This document shows positions 1 through 5,883 of a DNA stretch of 5,950 nt, one piece after another. Each line of letters begins with the position of its first letter. Position 1 is the stretch's first letter. This DNA comes from Neisseriaceae bacterium (GTDB taxonomy: Bacteria; Pseudomonadota; Gammaproteobacteria; Burkholderiales; Neisseriaceae): NCBI GenBank assembly GCA_017989485.1, contig JAGNPU010000132.1, positions 1 through 5,950 on the forward strand, given 5' to 3'. Below the pieces are notes generated by a model. The model did not search any database. It was not told where the DNA came from and worked only from the letters and a program-made list of their open reading frames with translations. The position numbers were made by a program, and so were the translations under genes.

Positions 1-109
1 GCTGCTGCCAATACACATACAGCGGCGTGGGTGAGTTGGACAACATGAATACGGCCGTCACCACCCAGGCGGCTGGCCACAGGCCGGAAGGCACGGCCGT
101 GGTCTTCAT
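1..109 (-). CDS. MFS family transporter, N-terminal fragment
   Basis: This is the start of a membrane transporter of the major facilitator superfamily, cut by the left edge of the window; 36 codons are visible. After a short polar N-terminus (MKTTAVPSG) a hydrophobic helix begins (LWPAAWVVTAVFML), followed by LSNSPTPLYVYWQQ. A first transmembrane helix followed by a TPLYxxYxx segment is common in drug/metabolite MFS exporters and in some metabolite importers of the family. The ATG at 107-109 is chosen because AGGGG (complement of 116-120) sits 6 nt upstream. An in-frame ATG at 143-145 would add 12 polar residues and has a poorer ribosome site. The stop codon of a 33-codon ORF overlaps the ATG by one base (TAATG). 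Substrate and direction of transport cannot be inferred. It is co-oriented with the araC-hyu genes but separated from them by about 520 bp, so it probably has its own promoter. The MFS call rests on one helix and one motif. Confidence 0.72.
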   Translation of the reverse strand, partial: MKTTAVPSGLWPAAWVVTAVFMLSNSPTPLYVYWQQ

Positions 110-210
110 TAATGGCCCCTGCTCATGTGGCTCAGGTTGACACATGGCATCCAGGTGCCCGCCAATCTGGGCGCTTCCAGACAGGCTGAAATCAATAGAC
201 GTTTTAGCAC
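109..210 (-). CDS. Possible 33-aa leader ORF coupled to the MFS gene
   Basis: A short frame starts with GTG at 208-210 and stops with TAA at 109-111. It encodes 33 residues, beginning VLKRLLISACLEAPRLAG. What supports it is position, not homology: a near-consensus Shine-Dalgarno AAAGGAG (complement of 216-222) lies 5 nt before the GTG, and the TAA overlaps the MFS ATG as TAATG, the usual arrangement for translational coupling. The peptide resembles nothing I recognise and has no clear signal or membrane segment. It could be a regulatory leader whose translation opens the MFS ribosome site. Alternatively the strong Shine-Dalgarno could be fortuitous and this stretch simply 5' untranslated leader. 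Existence as a translated peptide is inference. Confidence 0.4.
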   Translation of the reverse strand: MLKRLLISACLEAPRLAGTWMPCVNLSHMSRGH

Positions 211-215
211 GACCA

Positions 216-312
216 CTCCTTTACGAGTTTTCTCGTACTATACGCCATTTCGATAAAACTCGTATATAAATATGAGGGTCAATCGAAGCTTTTTTCGAAA
301 AAATTCGTACGA
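216..312 (-). promoter_or_regulatory. Palindrome-dense control region upstream of the MFS gene
   Basis: This AT-rich stretch carries several exact symmetric elements. TACGAG-TTTT-CTCGTA occupies 222-237 (6-bp arms). The 10-mer TACGAGTTTT (222-231) recurs inverted as AAAACTCGTA (255-264). TTTTTTCGAAAAAA (290-303) and TCGTACGA (305-312) are perfect palindromes. On the minus strand possible promoter elements are TTGACC (282-277) with TTTTAT 18 nt downstream, and a separate TATAGT (242-237) with no good -35. The arms around 222-237 abut the AAAGGAG ribosome site of the leader ORF. As DNA these could be repressor half-sites; as RNA they could be competing hairpins. The region clearly precedes a transcript reading leftward, but which promoter is used cannot be decided. 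Confidence 0.4.
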
Positions 313-629
313 TTGTTATCAGCTCAAGCATACTTTCCAAAAATCTGGTGAGCAGGCGCTTAATGGCAAGCCTGAAGGCCTGCCATAGCCGTTGTCCGTA
401 CCCTCCAGCCACCGGCCTCCTTGGAGACCATCTTGGCGGCACAGGCCTACAACCACCCCTGCGGCCGGCGTAATCCGCCAACGGCAGCATGGTTTAGAAC
501 GCCGTAGTCGACTACTTAGCGAAGAGCTTGAGGCTTGCGTTCCAGAGCCACTGGCCTTGGTTGCCTGCTGGCAATCGCCAACCAACACACCATAAGGCCT
601 GCCACGCCTCAACGCTCACCCTGCATTCA
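313..629. other. Stretch without a supportable gene
   Basis: Between the MFS control region and the araC stop codon I see no gene I can support. Several frames are open for 60 to 100 codons on either strand, but the translations are rich in Arg, Ser, Pro and Gly, have no recognisable motif, and lack good ribosome sites. The stretch contains a 24-nt imperfect palindrome (363-386) and the 11-mer AAGGCCTGCCA twice (375-385 and 594-604). No terminator with a T-run is visible after araC. It could be a decayed gene or plain intergenic DNA. Confidence 0.5.
363..386. repeat. Imperfect 24-nt palindrome in gene-free DNA
   Basis: The arms ATGGCAAGCCT (363-373) and AGGCCTGCCAT (376-386) are complementary at 10 of 11 positions, with a 2-nt centre GA. 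The stem is GC-rich, but neither strand has a T-run after it, so it is not a classical intrinsic terminator. The right arm contains AAGGCCTGCCA, which is repeated at 594-604. Confidence 0.5.
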
Positions 630-1586
630 TTAACCATCTACCGCCTGTTGGCGAAGGTCTCGCGGTGAATAACCATAATGTTTTTTAAACGCGCGTGAAA
701 AATGTGAGGGGTCTGAAAAGCCCCATTGATAAGCCATTAAGGCCAATGGCTGCGCCACTGCTTGATGGCTCAGTAAGGCGTGTACTTTTTCCAAGCGCTG
801 CTGCAACAGCCAACGATTAAAGGTACAGCCTGTGTCTTTGAATAAATCGTGCAAATAGCGGGTCGAAATCTGACAGGCTTGCGCCACACCACTAGGGCTC
901 AGATCGGCCTGATCCAGACGTTGCGCAACATGGTCTTCAATCCGACGCAGATGAGCATTGCGCACGCTCGACTCGTTCGACTGTAAAATCCGTTCATCCT
1001 GATTCGCCACTTGCGCAAACAGCTCCAACAATTGCCGACTCAACAACTGCGGGTCAATCAGGGCCTGATTTTGCGCCAGATATTGAGCCCCAATAGACTG
1101 AACGTATTGTCCAAACAGTGCACCCAAACCGGTCTGGCCATTAAAACCCAAGGCACCATAACGTTCTGGATGACGTAAATGACGCTTCATCACCGCATAG
1201 GGAATTTTTAAGACCCACAGCGCATTGGCCTGACGATAATCAAAGCAGTACGGCTCATACGACAATTGCAATACAAAATCTTGCCGTCGACACATCGTCT
1301 GCCGCTGTAGCTGCTGGTAATATGCGCCTGCTTCAACGGGCAAAGTGATGAGAAAGGCCGCGTCCGTATCGGCTTGACGCACATGATTAGCATCACGCTG
1401 ATACGCGGCTGCATCAGAAGCGAGATAAGACAAGGTCAATTCACCCAACGGCCACGACCGTAGTTGACCCTGAAACCGCTGCGGCTGTGCCAGCGCCACG
1501 GTTAACGGAAAATAGGTTTCGGTGATTTGGTTTTGCCAGCTACTGGCAGTACCGACCAAAGCATCAGGGGTAACACGACAAACCAT
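630..1586 (-). CDS. AraC/XylS-family transcriptional regulator, FeaR-like
   Basis: A cytoplasmic DNA-binding activator of 318 residues. The N-terminal part (about 20-190) fits the AraC_binding_2 sensor type seen in FeaR and XylS: YFPL near 25, FQGQLRSWPLGELTLSYL at about 38-55, and later LKIPYAVMKRHL. The C-terminal 90 residues form the double helix-turn-helix. The first helix pair is around 233-253 (GVAQACQISTRYLHDLFKDTG) with RLEKVHALL after it; the second ends in the family signature WGFSDPSHFSRAFKKHYGYSP (about 288-308). The ATG at 1584-1586 is chosen because GAGGAG (complement of 1593-1598) lies 6 nt upstream; the frame stays open to a TTG at 1604, which would place the Shine-Dalgarno inside the gene. 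It lies downstream of hyuA on the same strand, separated by 183 bp containing a strong inverted repeat, and probably has its own promoter. By context it is the likely regulator of hyuBA or of the MFS gene. The effector is unknown; regulators of this subtype often sense aromatic or amine catabolites. Confidence 0.93.
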   Translation of the reverse strand: MVCRVTPDALVGTASSWQNQITETYFPLTVALAQPQRFQGQLRSWPLGELTLSYLASDAAAYQRDANHVRQADTDAAFLITLPVEAGAYYQQLQRQTMCRRQDFVLQLSYEPYCFDYRQANALWVLKIPYAVMKRHLRHPERYGALGFNGQTGLGALFGQYVQSIGAQYLAQNQALIDPQLLSRQLLELFAQVANQDERILQSNESSVRNAHLRRIEDHVAQRLDQADLSPSGVAQACQISTRYLHDLFKDTGCTFNRWLLQQRLEKVHALLSHQAVAQPLALMAYQWGFSDPSHFSRAFKKHYGYSPRDLRQQAVDG

Positions 1587-1694
1587 GATCAACTCCTCTT
1601 CCAATCTGAGTGCGCATCTGGTTTATTGATGTCCTGCCCATACCAGTAGTCGCCCCAGTTATCCTTTGTATTCATTGCTTATTTTATGCCATTC

Positions 1695-1723
1695 AGTATA
1701 GCGATGCGCTACTGAAACAGCAA
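1695..1723 (-). promoter_or_regulatory. Candidate sigma70 promoter for the araC-type gene
   Basis: On the minus strand TTGCTG (1723-1718) is followed after 17 nt by TATACT (1700-1695). The -10 matches the consensus at 5 of 6 positions; the -35 matches at 3 of 6, including TTG. Transcription would start near 1688, about 100 nt before the araC ATG. The -35 lies in the distal arm of the hyuA terminator-like hairpin. A second possible -10 (TAAAAT) lies just downstream without a matching -35. A weak call, based on spacing and consensus only. Confidence 0.35.
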
Positions 1724-1759
1724 GTCTGCCGCACCCCCAACGGCTCGGCAGACTTGCTG
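1718..1759 (-). terminator. Strong stem-loop after hyuA, probable operon terminator
   Basis: The arms CAGCAAGTCTGCCG (1718-1731) and CGGCAGACTTGCTG (1746-1759) are perfectly complementary over 14 bp, with a 14-nt loop. The stem starts 10 nt after the hyuA stop codon. On the minus strand it is followed by TTTCAGT, a poor T-run, so it may terminate weakly, protect the 3' end of the mRNA, or allow partial readthrough into araC. The structure itself is certain; its role is inferred from position. Confidence 0.7.
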
Positions 1760-1769
1760 AACAATCGGC

Positions 1770-3848
1770 CTAGCAGCGGCTCAGTAGATAAGTTCCTGAG
1801 GCGTGTAAATCTGCCTGCCAACCGGCTTTGACCACCAACGTTGTGGTGGGCTCTTCAATTAAAGCAGGCCCTACCACACAATGGCCCGCACCCAAAGCAT
1901 TGCCATCATAAATTGGGGTGTCCACCCAAGCATAGTCGGCTGCCATAATCATGTTGCGGCGCCCACTTTGTGCCGCTGCAATCGCCGTGGTCGCCGGCAC
2001 AATGGTCGGCATATCTGGCTTGGTCACCGCCCCTCTGACGGTAACTTCAACGTTGACTAACTCGACCGGATTGTCAGGCTCAGCATAGGTAAACAAAGCC
2101 TCGTGGCGTGCATGAAAAGCGGCTAAAATCTCAGCCACTAACGCTTCATCAAACACACCATTGGGAATGGCCACACTGCATTCGTGAATTTGACCGCGAT
2201 AGCGCATTTCCATGCTGCGCTCAATAAAGATGTCTGCTTCTGAAAAACCATCCTCACGCAAGCAGGCGATGCCCTGTTCGGCCATCGCCGCCACAGTTTG
2301 ATTGAGCCGAGCCAAATCAGCACCCGCGTGTAAATGCATGGTTTCCGTCGCCAAATAAGCGTATTTAACATCAGAAATAATCTGCCCGAAAGCACACAGG
2401 CAGGAGGCAAACTTGGGCACTAAAATCTGGGTGATGCCCATTTCCTCTGCCAGATCAATGATGTGCATCCCTGCAGCACCACCAGCGCACACTAAAGTGA
2501 AATCACGCGGATCATAGCCCTGTTCAATGGTAATGCGACGAATGCCATTGGCCATGTTTTGGTTCACAATGGCACTGATGCCATAGGCCGCGTGCTCAGT
2601 GGTGATGCCCAAGGGTTTGGCCACATGCTCCTCAATTGCCTGCTGGGCACGCGCTAAGTCTAGCGTCACGCTGTTACCCAGAACGGCCTGCGGTTTCAAA
2701 TAGCCCAAAGCTAGGTTGGCATCGGTCACCGTCGGCAACTCGCCGCCCTTACCATAACAAGCCGGCCCAGGCGTGGCGCCGGCGCTTTGCGGCCCTACTT
2801 CCAACATCCCGAATGCGTTCACGTGTCCAATGGAGCCGCCGCCAGCCCCTAAGGTTTCCACATGAATCATGGGCACACCGATGCGGTGCCGTAAGAAATC
2901 AATGTCGCGGTTTAGGCTGGTCTGACCGCCTTTGGCTAAGGTAATGTCAAACGACGTCCCGCCCATGTCGACAGTGATGACGTTGTCGATGCCAAACGGG
3001 GCGGCAATGAACAAACCCGCCTGAGGCGCCGATGCGGGCCCTGAGTTAATCGCATTCACCGCCCGCTCCTGCATGATCTCGCCGACGGCGAGGCCGCCAT
3101 TCGATTGGAAATAGCGCACCGGCTGCAAGGCGCCTAAATCTTTAAAATAACGGTCTATCTTGTGTACGTAGGCGCCCATCACCGGGCTTAAATACGCATT
3201 CACCAGCGTGGTTGAAGTGCGGGTGTATTCTCGAATTTGCGGATAGACCTCACTGCCACAGCACACAAAGACGTGGGGCAAGTGTGCCTGAATTAAAGCC
3301 TTAGCCCTCTGCTCGTGCTCAGGACGCCGAAACGCCCACACAAACGAAATGGCCACGCTTTGTACGTTTTCCGCTTTAAACACCGCAATGGCCTTTAAAA
3401 TATCGTCCTCGTTAAGCGGTTCTCGTTCGCTGCCATCGGCCAGTATCCGGCCGCGCACGGGGAAACGAAGATGCCGTGGCGCCAGCTGTGGCGCCGGAGG
3501 ATACCCTGCATCATAGCGATAGCCCTCCTCCTTATGGCCCAACCGAATTTCGATGCTGTCTTCGTGCCCTGCAGTACACAACAGCCCAACCTTAACGCCT
3601 TTTTGCTGAATCAGGGCGTTCAAGGCCACGGTGGTGCCGTTAATGCATAAATCACAGTTGCCAATAATGTCCTCGATACTGCGATTGAGCTTGGTGGCCA
3701 TTTGTTGTAGGCCATCGGCAATCGCCAAGGTACCGTCTTCCGGCGTTGAAGGACTTTTAAATAAATGAATGGTGCCGTCGTCCTGAGCCAAAACGAAATC
3801 GGTAAAAGTGCCGCCGGCGTCCACGCCTAAACGAAATTGATGTTTCAT
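1770..3848 (-). CDS. hyuA: Hydantoinase/oxoprolinase family protein, subunit A (ATP-binding)
   Basis: The 692-residue ATP-dependent subunit of a HyuA/HyuB-type enzyme, a length usual for stand-alone A subunits. The Hydant_A_N domain comes first, with phosphate-binding DAGGTFTD at 10-17 and NGTTVALNALIQQKG at 70-84. The central Hydantoinase_A domain follows: TRTSTTLVNAYLSP at 209-222, SGPA at 269-272, the second phosphate motif DMGGTSFD at 294-301, GAGGGSIG at 334-341, GPQSAGATPGPACYG at 352-366 and TVTDAN at 373-378. RRITIEQGYDPRDF (437-450) leads into AGGAAGMH at 455-462, where most relatives have GGAGPxH. A C-terminal domain completes it. In this family subunit A phosphorylates the substrate using ATP and subunit B completes hydrolysis or carboxylation. 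ATG at 3848 has AAGGA 6 nt upstream. It follows hyuB by 33 bp, clearly one operon. Possible substrates by family are N-methylhydantoin, hydantoins, 5-oxoproline, lactams, acetone or acetophenone. The size pair 692/585 fits two-subunit ring-opening enzymes, but that is not decisive. No membrane segment or signal peptide. Confidence 0.95.
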   Translation of the reverse strand: MKHQFRLGVDAGGTFTDFVLAQDDGTIHLFKSPSTPEDGTLAIADGLQQMATKLNRSIEDIIGNCDLCINGTTVALNALIQQKGVKVGLLCTAGHEDSIEIRLGHKEEGYRYDAGYPPAPQLAPRHLRFPVRGRILADGSEREPLNEDDILKAIAVFKAENVQSVAISFVWAFRRPEHEQRAKALIQAHLPHVFVCCGSEVYPQIREYTRTSTTLVNAYLSPVMGAYVHKIDRYFKDLGALQPVRYFQSNGGLAVGEIMQERAVNAINSGPASAPQAGLFIAAPFGIDNVITVDMGGTSFDITLAKGGQTSLNRDIDFLRHRIGVPMIHVETLGAGGGSIGHVNAFGMLEVGPQSAGATPGPACYGKGGELPTVTDANLALGYLKPQAVLGNSVTLDLARAQQAIEEHVAKPLGITTEHAAYGISAIVNQNMANGIRRITIEQGYDPRDFTLVCAGGAAGMHIIDLAEEMGITQILVPKFASCLCAFGQIISDVKYAYLATETMHLHAGADLARLNQTVAAMAEQGIACLREDGFSEADIFIERSMEMRYRGQIHECSVAIPNGVFDEALVAEILAAFHARHEALFTYAEPDNPVELVNVEVTVRGAVTKPDMPTIVPATTAIAAAQSGRRNMIMAADYAWVDTPIYDGNALGAGHCVVGPALIEEPTTTLVVKAGWQADLHASGTYLLSRC

Positions 3849-3881
3849 GATGAATCCTTAGCAATGAATTAGGAGGGGCAC

Positions 3882-5639
3882 TTAGGCCTGTTGCCGCTTA
3901 GCAGCCGTGGCGGCTTCGTCGAGCTGGCCATCGGCCTGCCACACAAGCCCATACTCCAGCTCAGCAGCCTCGGCGCTCACCACGCCAGCGGCCACATCCT
4001 GTAAAACCGCCGTCACAGGGCGTAAATAGGGATGGCCATAGCCACCGCCGCCAGGGTTAATGTTGCGCGCGCGTTGGCCTGGCTCAATATGCAAAATGGC
4101 GTTTTGAATGTGGCTAACGACAGAACCATCAGCGGCACTGACTTCCAGACGTCCGAGCTTACGCGGCACCAAGGCGTTCACCGCGCCAGCTGCCCCCATA
4201 GTGGGGATTTGCCGCCCTTCACCAAAAGCCACGACCATCATCTGATGATCGATGGGCTCTACTTCCCACACCGTCCCACAACCCCCTCGATACTCACCAG
4301 CGCCGCCACTGTCTTCGGCTAGGCCGTAACGGTGGATCACAATCGGGTATTGATATTCCAACAGTTCAATGTCACCCGAGCTCAGCGCACCAAAGCAACA
4401 CAGCGGCCCACAGGCGTGCCAGCCATCCATTTGCTGGGTGGCGCCCGCACCAGAAATAATCGACGCCAGCACCATGGTCACATATTGCTCGCCCGTTTCG
4501 GGGTTAACACCGGCAATATTGATGCCCGATGCATGCCCCCATGACGCTGTGACTCGATCCGGCGCAGCCGCCTCAAACGCCATGCGCACTGCGTCGGTTA
4601 AGGTTTCCATCGGCGTGGTGGTGCAGTTAACATGAGGTGCTGGCTCTTGTGCATTACACAAGGTGCCCTTTGGCCCTAGGCCAACGCTGACGCAGCGGTA
4701 CAGGCCCTCGTTATAAGGCGGCGGCACCTGCGCAAACATCATCAGGCCCAACAGCACCCCCGACATTGAGTTGCCCGCATACGAGTTAATAAAATACGGC
4801 ACCTGTGGCGGGCTATTCACCTCGATGTGGACTTGATCAGCGCGGATGGTGATCGCCGCAGTAATGGTCAACTCACCCAAGCCATGACCGGAATCTTCCA
4901 GTACCGCCTCACCGAGATAAGTACCGTCTGGAATACTGCCAATTAGGCCACGCATGTGGCGGTCAGCCATGTCTTTCAACTCAGCAATGGCCGCCTGAAC
5001 CGTTTCTAGACCATACTTATCCAATAGGTTCAGCAAATTGCGCTCACCCACACGGCAAGCCCCATATTGGGCGTTCAAATCACCCTCTTGATCACGGCGC
5101 GAGCGCATATTGCTGTGTAACAGATTGATCACATCTTCACGCCGCTGCCCTTTGTCCCAAATTTTAATCGGTGGAATGCGTAAGCCTTCGGCGTAAATCT
5201 CTTTCGCATCAGGGTTATAACCTGCTGGCACGGGCCCGCCAATATCAGTCACATGGCCCTTACACACGGCCCAAAACACCAGCTCACCCTGATAAAAAAC
5301 CGGCTTATACATACAGCAATCCAAAATATGGCTGCCATGAAAAACGGGGTCATTGTGGTAAATCACATCGCCTTCGTGGATGTCCTCACCAAAAAATGAG
5401 GCCACGCCCTTCATGGCGGGCATCAAAGAACCTAAATGAATGGGAATGTCTTGCCCTTGTAAAATCATTTCAGGTAGGTGATCAAACAGGGCATTGCTGT
5501 AGTCATGGGCCAAATTAAACACGCTGGAGCGCGCTGTTTTTTCGAGCGTCAGCGTCATTTCTCGCTGGGCGGTTTCTAAAGCCCCACGCACCACCGACAG
5601 CGTAATCGGGTCGATTGCGGCTTGGTTGGGTTTCGTCAT
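3882..5639 (-). CDS. hyuB: Hydantoinase/oxoprolinase family protein, subunit B
   Basis: The 585-residue B subunit (Hydantoinase_B domain across nearly the whole chain) that partners HyuA. Family landmarks in order: DPITLSVVRGALETAQREM at 10-28; GQDIPIHLGSLMPAM at 62-76; HNDPVFHGSHILD at 95-107, the equivalent of the usual NDPYxGGTHxxD; GHVTDIGG at 128-135; EIYAEGLRIPP soon after; VNCTTTPMETLTDAVR in the middle; YRGG at 450-453; NPGGGGYG at 528-535; and a final DVAAGVVS...YGLV segment. The His and Asp residues in the 95-135 stretch are the conserved polar positions likely to bind metal or substrate. ATG at 5637-5639 is preferred because AGGAG (complement of 5647-5651) lies 7 nt upstream; the longer start at 5663 has no ribosome site and would add 8 residues across the Shine-Dalgarno. 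It is the first gene of the hyuBA operon. The order B then A is the reverse of many relatives. Its exact reaction, hydrolysis of a cyclic amide or ketone carboxylation, cannot be fixed from sequence. Confidence 0.95.
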   Translation of the reverse strand: MTKPNQAAIDPITLSVVRGALETAQREMTLTLEKTARSSVFNLAHDYSNALFDHLPEMILQGQDIPIHLGSLMPAMKGVASFFGEDIHEGDVIYHNDPVFHGSHILDCCMYKPVFYQGELVFWAVCKGHVTDIGGPVPAGYNPDAKEIYAEGLRIPPIKIWDKGQRREDVINLLHSNMRSRRDQEGDLNAQYGACRVGERNLLNLLDKYGLETVQAAIAELKDMADRHMRGLIGSIPDGTYLGEAVLEDSGHGLGELTITAAITIRADQVHIEVNSPPQVPYFINSYAGNSMSGVLLGLMMFAQVPPPYNEGLYRCVSVGLGPKGTLCNAQEPAPHVNCTTTPMETLTDAVRMAFEAAAPDRVTASWGHASGINIAGVNPETGEQYVTMVLASIISGAGATQQMDGWHACGPLCCFGALSSGDIELLEYQYPIVIHRYGLAEDSGGAGEYRGGCGTVWEVEPIDHQMMVVAFGEGRQIPTMGAAGAVNALVPRKLGRLEVSAADGSVVSHIQNAILHIEPGQRARNINPGGGGYGHPYLRPVTAVLQDVAAGVVSAEAAELEYGLVWQADGQLDEAATAAKRQQA

Positions 5640-5663
5640 CTGCGTTCTCCTGTCACACATCAT

Positions 5664-5829
5664 TATTATGTTGGTTGTGCCACGCCTAAGCCTATTCGCC
5701 TAGACACGCATTATTAGTAACACAGCTCTAATCAAAGCCTATGGCTTGGCAGCGCATAAAAAATGGTTCCTCAATGCAAACGCCCACGACTCATGCCGTG
5801 GGCGCCTTGCTTGGCCGTGCAGGGGGCAC
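5664..5829 (-). promoter_or_regulatory. Leader and promoter region of hyuBA
   Basis: This gap between the upstream gene's terminator and hyuB must hold the operon promoter, but no clean -35/-10 pair is visible on the minus strand. TTGATT (5735-5730) and AATAAT (5715-5710) are only 14 nt apart. The octamer AAGCCTAT occurs at 5688-5695 and 5735-5742, the second copy within AAGCC-TAT-GGCTT. CGCCTA is present at 5683-5688 and 5697-5702. A weak core promoter with direct repeats would suit activation by an AraC-type protein, though this is inference. Confidence 0.4.
5781..5804. repeat. Perfect 8-bp inverted repeat upstream of hyuB
   Basis: CGCCCACG (5781-5788) and CGTGGGCG (5797-5804) form a GC-rich stem with an 8-nt loop. 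An outer GCAA/TTGC pairing (5776-5779 with 5807-5810) could extend it across a small internal loop. On the minus strand it is followed by only TTTGC, so it would be a poor terminator. It may be a back-up terminator for the upstream gene, an operator, or a leader structure. Confidence 0.55.
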
Positions 5830-5864
5830 AAAAAAACCGCCGCAATCTTAAGATTACGGCGGTT
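5830..5864 (-). terminator. Rho-independent terminator of the upstream partial gene
   Basis: On the minus strand the stem AACCGCCG/CGGCGGTT (5857-5864 with 5835-5842) encloses the self-complementary AATCTTAAGATT, with one mismatch, and runs directly into seven Ts (complement of 5830-5836). It lies 19 nt after the stop codon of the partial gene at the right edge. It is a textbook intrinsic terminator in the leftward direction; in the rightward direction the T-run is poor. It isolates hyuBA from the upstream gene. Confidence 0.9.
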
Positions 5865-5883
5865 GATTAAATACGTTACAGAT

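Noticed and set aside
481..530. A minus-strand phrase VVDYGVLNHAAVGGL recalling the HisH N-terminus (IDYGxGN).
   Set aside because: A stop codon lies just before it and others follow, there is no start or ribosome site, and the match is only a few residues. Probably chance.
221..612. Open frames of 67 to 97 codons on both strands (221-490 and 319-612 minus, 392-595 plus).
   Set aside because: They overlap each other in several frames, have Arg/Ser/Pro-rich translations without motifs, and lack good ribosome sites; one runs through the palindromic control region.
1587..1604. Longer araC start at TTG 1604.
   Set aside because: It would put the GAGGAG Shine-Dalgarno inside the gene and has no ribosome site of its own.
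1610..1831. Plus-strand 73-codon frame between araC and hyuA.
   Set aside because: It spans the hyuA terminator hairpin and the 3' end of hyuA, lacks a ribosome site, and its translation matches nothing.
5640..5663. Longer hyuB start at ATG 5663.
   Set aside because: There is no Shine-Dalgarno before it, and the AGGAG before ATG 5639 would become coding. Family similarity begins only after DPITL.
5661..5682. TGGCAC on the minus strand (5682-5677) as the -24 element of a sigma54 promoter for hyuB.
   Set aside because: The required TTGC-like -12 element at the right spacing is absent, and no sigma54 enhancer-binding activator is in the window.
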